A stretch of 64,000 nucleotides of DNA, taken from NCBI GenBank assembly GCA_016647705.1, contig CM028325.1, forward strand, positions 28,872,474 to 28,936,473, read 5' to 3'. The position numbers were made by a program, and so were the translations under genes. Positions 11,751-22,500 of this stretch are shown one piece after another. The notes under the pieces are model-generated. The model did not search any database, had not been told where the DNA came from, and saw nothing but the letters and a program-made list of their open reading frames with translations. How positions within the stretch are numbered: position 1 is the first letter of the stretch; every line of letters starts with the position of its first letter. This DNA comes from Eucommia ulmoides. Its lineage: Eukaryota > Streptophyta > Magnoliopsida > Garryales > Eucommiaceae.

Positions 11751-12068
11751 ACCAAATAATGTAGATTTGATGCGGGCATCGACATGAAGAAAAAGAGGAG
11801 GTTTTTGAATTGTTTTAAGTATGTTACAGATGGCAACTGTGGGACCCAGTAAAGTTAGAGAGAGAGAGAGGTGTTTCTACTGGGTTTCGTTAGGACTGAT
11901 TTCACTCGTTCGCAGAGACAGAGGTGTCCGATCGGCGCGGCAAGCCAGGTGAAGATAACGAAAAAAATCAACGAATTTGACGCCCATGAATTCCGGATTG
12001 GAAAACGAAGGCAGTTGACATTTAAAGCATCGAATTCAGAACCTCTTTTTCTCTACAAAACCTCACCC
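11751..12068 (+). promoter_or_regulatory. Upstream region of the LOB-domain gene, copy A of a duplicated segment
   Basis: This block lies about 0.85 kb before the LOB-domain start codon and recurs at 14221-14475 downstream of the gene. Shared landmarks in order are an AAATAATGTAG box, GATGCGGG, GAAGAAAAAGAGGAGG, ATGGCAACTGTGGGACCCAG, a GAGA tract, TTCTACTGGGTT, and GCAGTTGACATT followed by AAAGCATCGAATTCA. Copy A has about 95 bp (about 11900-11999) that copy B lacks. The CT-rich stretch 12120-12180 that follows looks like a plant 5' leader. The 94-codon open frame at 11871-12155 is not conserved in copy B and is rejected as a gene. Confidence 0.6.
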
Positions 12069-12311
12069 CCACTCCAAACCCTTTCCCATTTCCATTCTCT
12101 GTGGCGGCTAAAACTCATCGAATTCCCTGCAGTTTTTCTCTCCGTCCACTTTTGAAAATCTCTGTCTCTCTCCCCCCATGAACCATGGTCCTAAATTCCT
12201 TCTCTTTTTCGTTTACTTTTCTTCAGTCTGAAACCTAAATGACGATTTCTCATCTCATCTCCAGCTGTTTCTTTTTGACAGATGATCTGAAGACCTGCTC
12301 GACTCGGCAAG

Positions 12312-12867
12312 GTAATCATTCATTCAAGACGATACTTCTCGTTTCTTTCTTCTGCCTTTGTCTTTTCCTAATTTCATACAGGCATATAGTTTTGATTAGA
12401 TAGTGATAGATTTGGGCGTGTAGATTCTACGTGAAAAAAAGAAAAGAAAATATTTTTTTATAATTTTATTGTTATTAGATTAGTCAGAAATCGTTTTTTA
12501 GGAGACAAAAACAGATCCCGAAGGATCTCTTCTCCGTTCGTTTCCTGTATTTCAAGTTGAAGAGGGCTAGTGAGAGAGAGAGGGTGAGAGAGAGGTATGA
12601 ACCCATATCCATAATATTTGACATTTACTTCAATTTATGGCTGATAATTCGTCGTTAATTTGTTTTCTTCTTTAATTGCTATAGCTTGTTGGATACATTT
12701 GGTCCATTTGAGTTTTTATTAGTCTTAAATCCTTAAATAAAACCTTCACTGAAATTGATACCTATTTTAATGGACATAGGACAAGAAAGAACGTAATTTA
12801 GGGTTGTTTTTTTTTTTTTTTTTTCTTTTTTTTTTTTTTTTTAACGCCAATGGAATTTGATTTGCAG
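12312..12867 (+). other. Possible 5'-leader intron of the LOB-domain gene
   Basis: A CAAG|GTAATC donor at 12311/12312 and a T-rich tract ending TTTGCAG at 12867 bracket a 556-bp segment ending 42 bp before the start codon. Introns in the 5' leader are known for AS2-type LBD genes. The segment includes GAGA-rich and poly-T (12807-12842) tracts. This is inferred from splice signals only. Confidence 0.45.
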
Positions 12868-12909
12868 TGATTTAATACTGGTATGAGGGTGAAGTGTTAA
12901 AGGTAATAA

Positions 12910-13464
12910 ATGTCATCGTACAATTCACCGTGCGCGGCGTGCAAGTTCCTCCGGCGAAAGTGCACGCCTGAGTGCATTTTCGCTCCCTATTTCCCGCCAG
13001 ATCAACCGCAGAAGTTTGCAAGCGTCCACAAGGTGTTCGGGGCCAGCAACGTGGCCAAAATTTTGAACGAACTCGACGCGTCTCAACGCGACGACGCCGT
13101 GACTTCCCTCGCCTATGAGGCGCAGGAGCGGCTGCGTGACCCCGTGTACGGCTGCGTTAGCCTCATCTCCTATTTCCAGCAAAAGCTCAAGATGTACCAG
13201 TGCCAGCTGTACAACACCAAGAAAGAACTTTCCAACTACGTCGGTCCATCCGCCATGATGCCCATCATCCAACACCCCAGCTTGATCCAAACCCCATACG
13301 GCCTACAGATGGCCCATCCCGCTAGCGCCGCCCAACTAGTGATTCGAGACCAACAAACGAACCCGGGCCAGCTCCCGCAAATGATGGACGGTCACCAGCA
13401 CCAAGAGATGGTAAGGGCGTACGAGTATCAACAGCAGCTGCTGCAACATAGACAGCACAGGTAA
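12910..13464 (+). CDS. LBD36: LOB-domain transcription factor, LBD36/ASL1-like (N-terminal part, frameshifted)
   Basis: Encodes a plant-specific LATERAL ORGAN BOUNDARIES domain protein, a nuclear DNA-binding factor of the AS2/LBD class I group. The N-terminus shows the zinc-finger-like block with Cys8, Cys11, Cys18 and Cys22 (CX2CX6CX3C). The invariant FAPYFPPDQPQKFA and VHKVFGASNVAK (GAS block) segments follow, then DPVYGC and a coiled-coil-like heptad region to about residue 115. After the domain, the ELSNYVGPSAM and EMVRAYEYQQQ segments resemble LBD36 rather than AS2. The frame stops at TAA 13462-13464 after only 184 residues. Family-like C-terminal sequence continues in another frame from 13464, so a small indel near 13452-13463 has split the gene, or the assembly has an error there. 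The start is the first ATG and is preceded by a purine-rich leader. Confidence 0.9.
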   Translation: MSSYNSPCAACKFLRRKCTPECIFAPYFPPDQPQKFASVHKVFGASNVAKILNELDASQRDDAVTSLAYEAQERLRDPVYGCVSLISYFQQKLKMYQCQLYNTKKELSNYVGPSAMMPIIQHPSLIQTPYGLQMAHPASAAQLVIRDQQTNPGQLPQMMDGHQHQEMVRAYEYQQQLLQHRQHR

Positions 13465-13793
13465 TGGCTCAAACCCAGGCGAGTCATTTCCAATTGGGTT
13501 TCAACAGAGCGATCGACCAGGGTGGCCCGGCCGTTACTGTCGCCGGATACGAACAGATGGCCAGCTTGGGCTGCTACGTCAACCCATATCAGTTACAACA
13601 GCGAAAACAGTCTCATCACCACCAGCAGTTGCAGCAGCATCTTGAACAACACCATCACCATCAGTTTCAACTTCACCCCCACGTCTTTGTTCAGCAACAG
13701 AGAAATGTCCAAGAAGGAGAGGCAAGTGAAAGTGGATCAGAGCACCCCCATCGTCGTCATCACCAGCAACTTCAAATTCAATCCCATATTTAG
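13464..13793 (+). pseudogene. Out-of-frame C-terminal half of the LBD36-like gene
   Basis: This 109-codon frame starts in the TAATG overlap with the preceding stop. It continues the LBD36-type C-terminal region with FQLGFNRAIDQGG, VTVAGYEQMASLG, Gln/His-rich repeats, and an acidic-basic end containing EGEASESGSEHPH. Arabidopsis LBD36 has the same order after its LOB domain: a short FNNGFD/VTVTGF segment, Gln/His runs, then a Ser-Glu-rich end. Upstream in this frame a TAG stands at 13449-13451, so the shift lies between there and 13463, in a CAG/CAC-rich, slippage-prone stretch. It is not an independent gene. A translated product would need the frame restored or the shift to be a sequencing error. 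Confidence 0.75.
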
Positions 13794-14220
13794 GGAAACT
13801 AAATTCTGTTTAAACTAATAGAATATCCAAGATGAAAATAAATATTTCATCTAAAATTTTCTATAATTGACAAAATTATTTTTTTATTTTATTTTTTTTC
13901 GTTATTTTCTTTTTTCTTCACTTATTTTTAGGGTTAATTATACTTTGCACCCACTGAATTTCACTTTAACAGATTCAAAATTTAGAAGTCAAAGTGTAAA
14001 TTTCTTTTCCTATCTTCGTCATCTTCTTCTTCAACTTCAAGACTATAACCACCACCACATATCATATTATTCTATTCTCTCATCTCCTCTCTCTAACTCA
14101 AACACATGTCATGCACACACACATGTATACAAAAAAATAGATCCTGGTTTTGGATTTCTAGATCCAAAGCTTGTATCAGTAGATCTGAATCTTGGACATA
14201 TCCATGCTCGAATCTTGAGA
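13794..14220. other. 3' flank of the LOB-domain gene
   Basis: AT-rich 3' flank with a likely MITE fragment starting GGGTTAATTATACTTTGCACCC at about 13931, a phrase also approximated at 8586. The 129-codon frame 13867-14256 is Phe/Tyr/Leu-rich, runs across this fragment into the duplicated promoter block, and is not supported. Confidence 0.4.
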
Positions 14221-14475
14221 TCAAATAATGTAGCTTTGATGCGGGTATCGACCTGAAGAAAAAGAGGAGGTTTTTAAATTAAGTAAGACGGTGCTTCATG
14301 ATTGGTGACAGATGGCAACTGTGGGACCCAGTAAAGTTAGAGAGAGAGAGAGAGAGAGAGAGAGAACAGCAAAGATAGAGGCTTCTACTGGGTTCCGTCA
14401 GGACTGGAAAGCGAAGGCAGTTGACATTGAAAGCATCGAATTCAAACCCTCCCTTCCTCTATGAAAACCTCAGCC
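14221..14475 (+). repeat. Copy B of the LOB-gene upstream region, no gene attached
   Basis: A 255-bp segment collinear with 11751-12068 at roughly 85-90 percent identity by eye. It includes ATGGCAACTGTGGGACCCAG, the GAGA tract (14340-14365) and the GCAGTTGACATT box. The block of about 95 bp present in copy A is absent here, with a clean join inside GGACT|GGAAA. No LOB-domain sequence follows it, so it is either the remnant of a tandem gene duplicate or a duplicated promoter placed downstream. Confidence 0.8.
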
Positions 14476-16849
14476 GTCGATCGATATACCGGTGGAGGAC
14501 TTCCCACCAGCTTCTTGCTTCAATGCACCCGAACAAGTATAAATTTAGTTTTTTAAAATATCAAGATTGACATTTCATAATATAAGTCCACTTTGTATTA
14601 AAGTTTTCAGGAGTAATATGATATAAGTCCACGTTGTATTAAAGTTTTCAGGAGTAATTGCATGCAAAATAATTATAATTACACTGAGCAAAGAATTCTT
14701 AAACGAGTATTTTTTATTTTTTTCTCAAAAAATTAATTCACATTTTGACCTTTTTTATTTATTTTTAATTTAAAAGTCATCTAAAAATAATAGCACACAA
14801 TAAAAATATATTTACAAAGTTAATCTGGTTTTCTTTAACTTTTCTTTTTGTTGTACAACAAAAATATTTTTTTCCAAGTAGTACTTAATTTTGTTTCCAA
14901 ACTATGCATTATTTAAAAAAATATAAAAAGTTAGAACAATTATTTCCTTTCTTAATACCAATGTATTAATAGCGTCTTGAAATATTTCTAGTACCCTAGG
15001 TTTGTGCGAAGATGAGCCTAATGATTCAAAGGAACTAAGATTATCTTTTTTAATTAGTTTGTGTGTTCATGCATGGGTTATACACTAGTCTAGTAATTAT
15101 TTTAAATATCTTTTTGTTAAAAGATGGGATTGATTTGAGTAGAACAGATGAATAAGAGTGACTCATGAAATTTTTGTAAGGAAAAATTTCCGCCTAAAAA
15201 ATTTACACTCTAACTTACAAAGCAATTGAGTTCAATTATATTTAATACCTTTTAAAATTCAAATATACAATTTCTTTCTACTTATAAAATTGAAATCGAT
15301 ATAGTGCCTTTTAGGCATGGTGAATCCTAGTATTTCATAAAATTAAAAATATTTTTTGCATATGCCTTGGTAATAAATTGAAGAATAAATTTTAAAATCT
15401 CTAAAAATTAGGACTTATTGATGAGAGTTTTGAATTACAAATAATCGGCTTTTATATTGGTTTACAAGTTTATATCTATATGTTATACATGGCCGTGGTT
15501 TGATCATCTCATGGGTGACCCAACTAAGATACCCTGATACAGTGACGTATTGGGAGGCAAAGCACATTCACAAACATATCCACAAGTAGAAGACTCATTC
15601 TCAAACCACGACTTATTAATACTCAGCATGCCACGTTTAATAGCCTCAAGGTATAATTCATTCATGATTCATATATACACACACACACAATTACACTCTT
15701 ACATATATTAGCATTTGCCCGTGTTATTTTTGGAAAAAGTTTAAACAAAATACAATTTTCAATTCATTTACCATAAAGATTCAATAATTTTCATACAAAT
15801 ATAAAAAATTTAAAAGTAATATGTTAAATTAAAAAAGCTAATTTTACCTGTTTTTTAAGGTGTAAAATGTAAATAAATGTTTTCATATGCTAGGGGCAAA
15901 AATATGGAGAGAAAAAATAGAAAATTGATAGAGAAACCAAGACATTATCGAGAAATATTTATGAAAGAAATAAAATTACGATGCCATTTAATGAGAAAAA
16001 ATAAATTTTTTTGATTAAAATTTTAAAATATTTGAAAAAGTTAAATAATAATTAAGTTTAGATGGAGATTCATAAGAAGTATACATATGTAACTTGTAAC
16101 CTCGGCATAGGGAGACCTAGAATGAGCATGGGCGCAACTAAACATTTCAGTTTGGGGTATCAAAATAGAATTTTTCATATTACCAAAGAATCTGTTATAA
16201 TTGTTTTTAGAAAATATAAAAATATAAAGGTCGTAAATGACTTGAGAGGAAATCAAAATAGAATTATGCAACTTTTTTGTTTTTGGTAATTTTCCAAAAA
16301 TAGAAGAATATTGAATATTATTTCACAACTTGAGGGCAAAAAAAATTCATATATATAGTTTTGTCAATTGAGTTTTTCTCTAAATAACTACATAAGAATG
16401 AATTTTTCCTCATACTAACTATTAATAACTTTACTAACATAATTGAATAAGTGCAAGTCACACGAAGAACTAGCTTAAAATATTAGGGACATGATTGAAA
16501 TTCATTTGACTAATTTTAACTTATCAAATAAAAAGAATTCACATGAAGAACAAAGATTGAAAAGATTTTCAAACTTCAAAAACTTGAGTGGAACTAGTTT
16601 AAAACTTTAGAGACTTGGTTGAAATTCATGTCACTAACTCGGGTACTAAACTGCAATGATCTTATAACTTTAGAGAGGTTATTCTAAATAAATTGAAATA
16701 TCAGGAACTAAATCGATATGAATCCTAGTCTATAGAGATCAATAGACCCTAATTATTTACATGTTCATTAATCAAATTGATGGTGGTAAATTTGGCTATG
16801 AAAATCACACGTGGAGGAAGTCCCCTCTCCACTTTAAGTATGTATAAAG
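14476..16849. other. AT-rich intergenic region without a supported gene
   Basis: Mostly non-coding. A two-copy tandem repeat of about 42 bp sits at 14578-14658 (ATATAAGTCCACTTTGTATT unit). A (CA)n tract lies at 15677-15689. A degenerate repeat of GAACTAG and TTGAAATTCAT phrases lies at 16460-16650. Open frames 16041-16271 and 16062-16289 overlap each other on opposite strands and show no domain. Confidence 0.6.
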
Positions 16850-17710
16850 TTATGAGCTGCGGTGTCCAAACACCCTCAGGTCGGGTATATGCAAAAGTGA
16901 GGAACCTCCAAACCTTTCTCTCCTCCAGAATCTCCAGGCATGGTGAATGGTCCGAGCTGCGGTGTCCGAGCAACTCAACTAGGACACAGCCAAAAGGGCA
17001 AGCCCGAAACCCCTTCCATCCTCCAAAATCACAGAGTATGAAAAAATGCGATGTCCAAGCACCCTCAGCTCAGATATATCCAAAAGGAAAGTCTCAAACC
17101 CCAATCTTCTCCACATTATCCACCTCTAAGGAATGGTCCGAGTTGCGTTGTCCGAACACCCTCAGCTCAGACATCATCCAAATGAGGGGTCTCAAATGAA
17201 GAAAGAAGTCTCATTGCTGAGTTGAAGTGTCCGAGCACTCTCAACTCAGACGTATGCATAATAGAGCCCCTCAAAAAGAAGTTCAAGCTACGTTGCCGAG
17301 CTGGGGTGTCCGAGCACTCTCAACTCGGACTTATGCAAGACAAGAAGCCTCTCCTATGAACATTGAAGCCTCATGGCTGGGATGGGATGTCCGAGCATCC
17401 TCAGCTCGGGTTGTCTCCGAATGGGAATCCTCAAGACGATATTGAAAAAACTTTTCCAAGTTGAGGTGTCCGAGCACCCTCAGCTTGGACTTACTCAAAA
17501 AGGGAAGCCTCATATTATGTTGAAGACCCAATGCCAAGTTGGGGTGTTCAAGTACTCTCAACTAGGATGTATGCAAGATGAGAGATTCTCAAAGAAGATT
17601 AAAGATTATCTACCGAGCTAAGGTGTCCGAGCACTTTCAGCTCAGACTTCTGCAAAAAGAATGGCCTTTCAATACATAACAAAGCAACATGCCCGAGCAG
17701 GGGTGTCATT
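16850..17710 (+). repeat. Minisatellite of ~80-bp units, each with a conserved hairpin
   Basis: About 11 units start near 16853, 16952, 17041, 17138, 17217, 17298, 17373, 17457, 17534, 17615 and 17695. Each contains a core like GAGCTGAGGTGTCCGAGCAC followed by CCTCAGCTCGGAC. GAGCTGAGG and CCTCAGCTC are reverse complements, so every unit can form a stem of about 9 bp around TGTCCGAGCA. The unit length varies from about 75 to 99 bp and sequence between cores is less conserved. Open frames at 16777-17199, 17227-17445 and 17373-17621 are by-products of the repeat. Confidence 0.9.
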
Positions 17711-17789
17711 ATTATTATTATTGGGATTTGGTTCTTCACACTCAAAAAGAAGAGAACTACGTCCGTGAAAGTTGGAGATGAAAATCTTA

Positions 17790-17898
17790 TTTCCTTTCTC
17801 CTCGATGAAGAGAAATATCATGAACTTCTTATCCTTGGAAGAGCAAGAAAGAAAAAAACTCTATCCAAGTCTAGTGCAGAAATCGAGTATCATGCCAT
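17790..17898 (+). pseudogene. Fragment of Ty1/Copia RNase H
   Basis: Forward reading across 17838-17898 gives WKS-like remnants, then KKTLSKSSAEIEYHA, corresponding to the conserved SKKQ..VSRSSAEAEYRA motif that contains a catalytic-region Glu of Copia reverse transcriptase/RNase H. Upstream DNA to 17790 still resembles the preceding codons at the nucleotide level, but the frame is disrupted. Only about 110 bp remain, isolated from any LTR. Confidence 0.75.
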
Positions 17899-18019
17899 TT
17901 AATCTGTTGAGTTGTTTTATCTTTTCTTTGTATATTGATTTAAAAGAAGTCAAAAGAGAGTGGCAGAGAGGAGTGGATTCTCAAACGCAAAAAATGATCC
18001 AATAACTTTGAAAGAATTG

Positions 18020-18450
18020 AAGAGGAATTGTATGAGGTGAAAATCTCATGTACGGTATTCCGTAGAATGGCAACAAGGGTGACTAATATATCAATTTTTC
18101 CACTATCACCCCCAAAAACCTCATATGAAAGTCACACTGAAGCAAAACGTTATGTTCCTTGTCATTTAGAAAAAGCTCTTGTTGTATTTAAGTCAATCTC
18201 AACTAGTCTTTAATCAACTTATTCTTCTGAGAATGGTCAGTCTATGACCCCTTGATGCCGAAGGCGTCCTTAAGGTGATCTCGTAGTTCCTATGGGATGG
18301 AGATGATGGGGTCGGTTCATGAATTTTCCTTTCTTTTGTCTCATTTTGCTCAAAAGGTTAAAATGAGACAGTGCAAATCAAGCTATTCACAAGGGTCAAT
18401 TTGATCCTCTTTCGCAAGGTTCCCTCATCTAGGAACCACACTTCTTTGTT
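18020..18450 (+). other. Plastid-derived DNA (NUPT): rps12 intron domain V/exon 2 edge and rps12-trnV spacer-like sequence
   Basis: At 18023-18060 the sequence reads as a group II intron domain V hairpin (GTATGAGGTGAAAATCTCAT, then GTACGGT). It is followed at 18068-18118 by TGGCAACAAGGGTGACT and ACTATCACCCCCAAAAACC. In plastid genomes this is the junction of the trans-spliced rps12 intron with exon 2 (Thr-Ile-Thr-Pro-Lys-Lys). From about 18252 another plastid inverted-repeat-like segment follows (GATCTCGTAGTTCCTATGGG, GATGGGGTCGG, TTTTGTCTCATTTTGCTC), recalled as the rps12-trnV spacer. The two segments are not in the order I expect for a plastome, suggesting rearrangement after transfer. There are many substitutions, so the transfer is old. 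Recognition is from memory, not a search. Confidence 0.7.
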
Positions 18451-19514
18451 CTACTTCTTGGCTTCTTTTCTTAGATTTCTTATTATATTTATTCCATCCG
18501 AGAATATATAGAATTCCTTTATTTAAATTATTTTAATGACCTCTCGCTACATGGGTCTAATAAAGGAAGTGAGTCTTCCCTGTGGAAGATCTTAGCTCTC
18601 TTTCTTAATGAAATATGTCATGAATCCTTATAACTCTTGGCAAGACTCTCATCTAGTGCAACTTAGATTAGTGCAGTCAAGTTTGGTTAGTGAGAATCGT
18701 GACTCAATTTTGATTAAAAATCCATTTTTATTCCACACACTGGTTGGATAGGAACGGGGATAACTTGATTTATAAGTTTCTCCATGTTTGCTTTTGAGAA
18801 AAAAAAAAAAAAAACACTAAACTCGTAAACTCTATACACTACAATAACATTATACAGTATAATAACATTGATAAATAGTATCATAAGAAATAAATATTTT
18901 ATCAGATCTGATAGAATATTACCGGTTATAGTCCATTCATTTTTTAAAATGCTAAATTCTCTTTTTCTCCAATCATTGATAATTGATAAGAACCCCAAAG
19001 GCAAGTTTCATTCAAATTAATGAATTATTTTGATTGACTATTTTTACATAAATGATAAGTCAAAAGCCAGGAAATACTAGAATGAAAAATACATCAGCAA
19101 TAAACGCAATAATAGACTTCTACGATCAAGACAATTGGTTGAATGTTGTTTTATCAATGTGTCTCTTGTACTACATTATTCAATATATATGAATTTCTCT
19201 ATTCCATTTTTTTCTTTTCCTTTTGTTCTAATATGGTCTAGTGAATACTATGTACTTAATTGAGCCAATTTAATTCGTAGATGGACAAAAAAATCTCACA
19301 TCTAATTCATAGACATTCATACATCAGCTCTTTTAGAATCACAGATCAAGCAATTCAAAGAACAAAATACATCTAAAGAGTGGCTCATTTCAAACCATAC
19401 ATAAATTTAACCAAATAACAGAATATGCATCCCCTAATGCTTTGAATATACCCCCTAAAAACCTCAATTCCCCATCATCAAAACAAAAAAAAAAAAAAAA
19501 ATGGACAAAATTAT
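18451..19514. other. Intergenic sequence and 3' flank of the FG-GAP gene
   Basis: No gene supported. The sequence is AT-rich with A runs at 18800-18815 and 19486-19501; the latter lies immediately downstream (minus sense) of the FG-GAP stop codon and may be within its 3' UTR. Confidence 0.5.
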
Positions 19515-22500
19515 TCACAGCTGACCTGCCGACGAAACTCGAGGTTTGCCCTTCACAGAATTCAAATGCTGAGACACAAAAAGAACACCCATCACAATTA
19601 TAAGACAACCCACCAACGTACTAAAAAACAGCGCCCCCGGCTGCCTTGTTTGAACAAAACCGTAGTACCCGTTTGAAGTCACCAGAATGATATCAGTCAG
19701 CCCGTCATTCGAGAAGTCGTCGGCAACCAATGCGTGGGTCGGAGGAGACGGAAGGTCTATGGTCGTCAATAGACTTCCCCCGGGAGATATCACCACTGCT
19801 TCTTGATCCCCTGCTGCCAGGATGAATTCCCGATCATCATAAACTCGTAGTGTGATTGGTTTTAGGGTGGGGACCACCGTGCCGGCTTCCATCATACCCG
19901 ATGGAGATGGGATGTTTGACCAGGTGGCACCAGTCAACAGCTGCCATTGCCAGATGGCATCGTGTCCATGCGTGCCAGGGGAATATGATGTGACCTAAAA
20001 GAGATGAGAACGTAAATGTTAGTTCACAGATCATGTTTCTGTTCCCAGTATTGGGAACAGTAGAGAAAAAAATCCGTCTGTTTTGCACCCAGATTTTTAG
20101 AACAAAATTCTGTTTTTGTTTCAAGTTTTTTGGGAATAATAAGTAATAACCAGATTGCACCTACTTGGAACAGGGACAAAAATATAGAAACAAAAAAAAA
20201 TGTTTTTGTTATGATCCGAGATTTTTAGAACAAATTTTGGAGATCAAAACAGAATGGTTCCCGAATTTCTTACTCCATTTTTTTATGGGAACAGTAACAC
20301 TAAACAAACGCAACCTAATTGTTATGACCTATGAGCCAAACAAGGAAACTTCTTGCAATAGATTATCAGAAATCAAAACAGATGACTCCGATGGGTTTGT
20401 AATGTAAACTAAGGCACCATTTTTAACAGTCTTTTTAAGCACTTAAATTTCACTTAAAACGTACTTTACATATATGTACATATATAAACATATGATTTTA
20501 AGTATTTATGTTAAGAAGTCAAGAATAGGCCGTTTTCTGCTTCTTCAATTTAAATATTTTAAAAGAATGATGGACCAACACCTATCCATCAATCTGGTCA
20601 ATTTTCTCAACCATCTATGATTTTTATTTTTATTTTTATTTTTGATTAAGCGATGTTTCAGGGGGATAACACTAACGTCATGTTTGGTTGGATGGAATCG
20701 AGGGCGGAATGGAATCGCATTCCGCCCTCGATTCCTATTCCATTGTTTGGTTCTCCAATGGAATCAATTTTGTGATTCCATTGGAATGAAATTGGATGGA
20801 ATGGGATTCCATTTGAGATGGGATGGAATGGGATTCCATCCCAATGGAATTAATATCTTAAATACATAATAGCCTTTCTAATTAAGGCCTTGAAAATTGA
20901 GAACAAAAACAGAAATTAGAGAACATAAATTGAAATTAGAAAACAGAAAGTTGAGAATATAAATAGAAAATTGAGAACAAAAAATTGAGAACAGAACTAG
21001 AAAATTGATAATAGAAACTGAAAATTGAAAATAGAAACAGAAAATGAAGAATATAAACCGAAAATTGAGAACAAAAACAGAAAATTAGAGAACAAGAAAT
21101 TGAGAACATAAACTAAAAATTGAGAACAAAAACATAAAATTAGATAACAGAAAATTGAGAACAAAAACTGAAAATTGAGAACATAAATTGAAAATTGAGA
21201 ATAAAAATATAAAATTAGAGAACGAAAAATTGAGAACGAAAATTGAAAATTGAGAACAAAAACATAAAATTAGATAATAGAAACAGAAAATTGAGAACAA
21301 AAACAGAAAATTGAGAACAAAACATAAAATTAGATAATAGAAAATTGAGAATGGAAACCGAAAATTGAGAATAAAAACAGAAAATTGAGGACAAAAACAA
21401 AAACTTAAGAATATAAACTGAAAATTGAGAACAAAAAATAAAAAATTAGAGAACGAAAAATTGAAAAAGGAAACTAAAAATTGAGAACAAAAACAGAAAT
21501 TAAAGAATAGAAACTGAAAATTGAGACAAAAATAGAAATTAGAAAACAAAAACTTAAAATTGAGTTGAATAGTGAAATATAATAAAATGAGGAAAGGAAT
21601 AGAATAGTGAAATATAATAAAATTTTATTATAATCAACCAAGAAGATAATGGAATAATAATTTTATAAGGGCAAAACGAAAATTTTACTATATTTCACTA
21701 TTCCATTCTTTCTTTCATTCCATACCAACCAAACAAGAGAATGGAATAGTGATTCCATTCACAATTCCATTCCATTCCTTCTCTCATTCCATTACTTCTT
21801 TCATTCCATTCCACCCTCATTCCATTCCGTCCAACCAAACATGCCGTTAAAATATCATCTACACTGACAAATACACACTTGATCTTCTAATTTAGTTGTA
21901 AAGTACCTTTTCTTTTTAATCAAATATGGGTAGGTATAAACTTCATACCTCGCCACGATTTGTTAGGAAGATAACGTCGCCGTGGCTTCCCTTACGATGC
22001 CGATGACCATCGCTTCTTGGGATAAGAATCGGCGTCGCTACCTCTAAAGAGATCGGATCAAAACTTCGACCAAAGCTTCTGGAAAATTCTCCATGTTGGA
22101 AATAATTAAAATGGGAGTGATGACATATAGAAGCATTGAAAAGCTGTTCTCGTACAGGCACACCGGATGTTGCAATAGCCCAACAAGGTCGGACCACTTC
22201 TGTTGATCCACTTACAGAAGTCCGCTCAGCACCATTTTTGCCAACAACCTACAAAAATGGAAAGTATTTATCTATTTCATCAGTCTAGACTCTACAAAAA
22301 TGAATTTCTATGGTTCTTCTATTGTGTGTAGTCATCGTACATGGTTCTCAGGCAAGGTTCATTGAGAGAGAGCAACATGATTGCATTATGTAACAGGTTG
22401 ACTATATTAGACACCATTGGTAACGGGTTTTTAAGTACTTTTTTTAATTTAAGCACAAAAACAAACAAACAAATAAATAAAGTAGCATTTGTTTTGCAAT

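Noticed and set aside
12925-13290. 121-codon minus frame opposite the LOB domain
   Set aside because: Antisense shadow of the conserved LOB coding sequence.
13461-13478. An 18-bp intron (GTAATGG...CCCAG) that would rejoin the LOB reading frames
   Set aside because: Far below the minimum plant intron length of about 60-70 bp.
13464-13793. Independent second gene translated by TAATG coupling with the LOB frame
   Set aside because: Stop-start coupling is a prokaryotic feature. The sequence continues the LBD36-type C-terminus, so a frameshift within one gene is the simpler reading.
16777-17199. 140-codon frame across the hairpin minisatellite
   Set aside because: Codons follow the repeat period, there is no domain, and the frame is not maintained across units.
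16850-17710. CRISPR-like array
   Set aside because: The genome is eukaryotic, the unit is about 80 bp with degenerate cores, and spacers are themselves related; no cas genes.
18020-18120. Active group II intron or ribosomal protein gene in the nucleus
   Set aside because: Only the domain V/exon 2 edge is present with several substitutions, and the exon reading is lost within a few codons.
21085-21549. 154-codon Phe/Leu-rich minus frame
   Set aside because: A product of the AAAATTGAGAAC minisatellite inside an intronic MITE.
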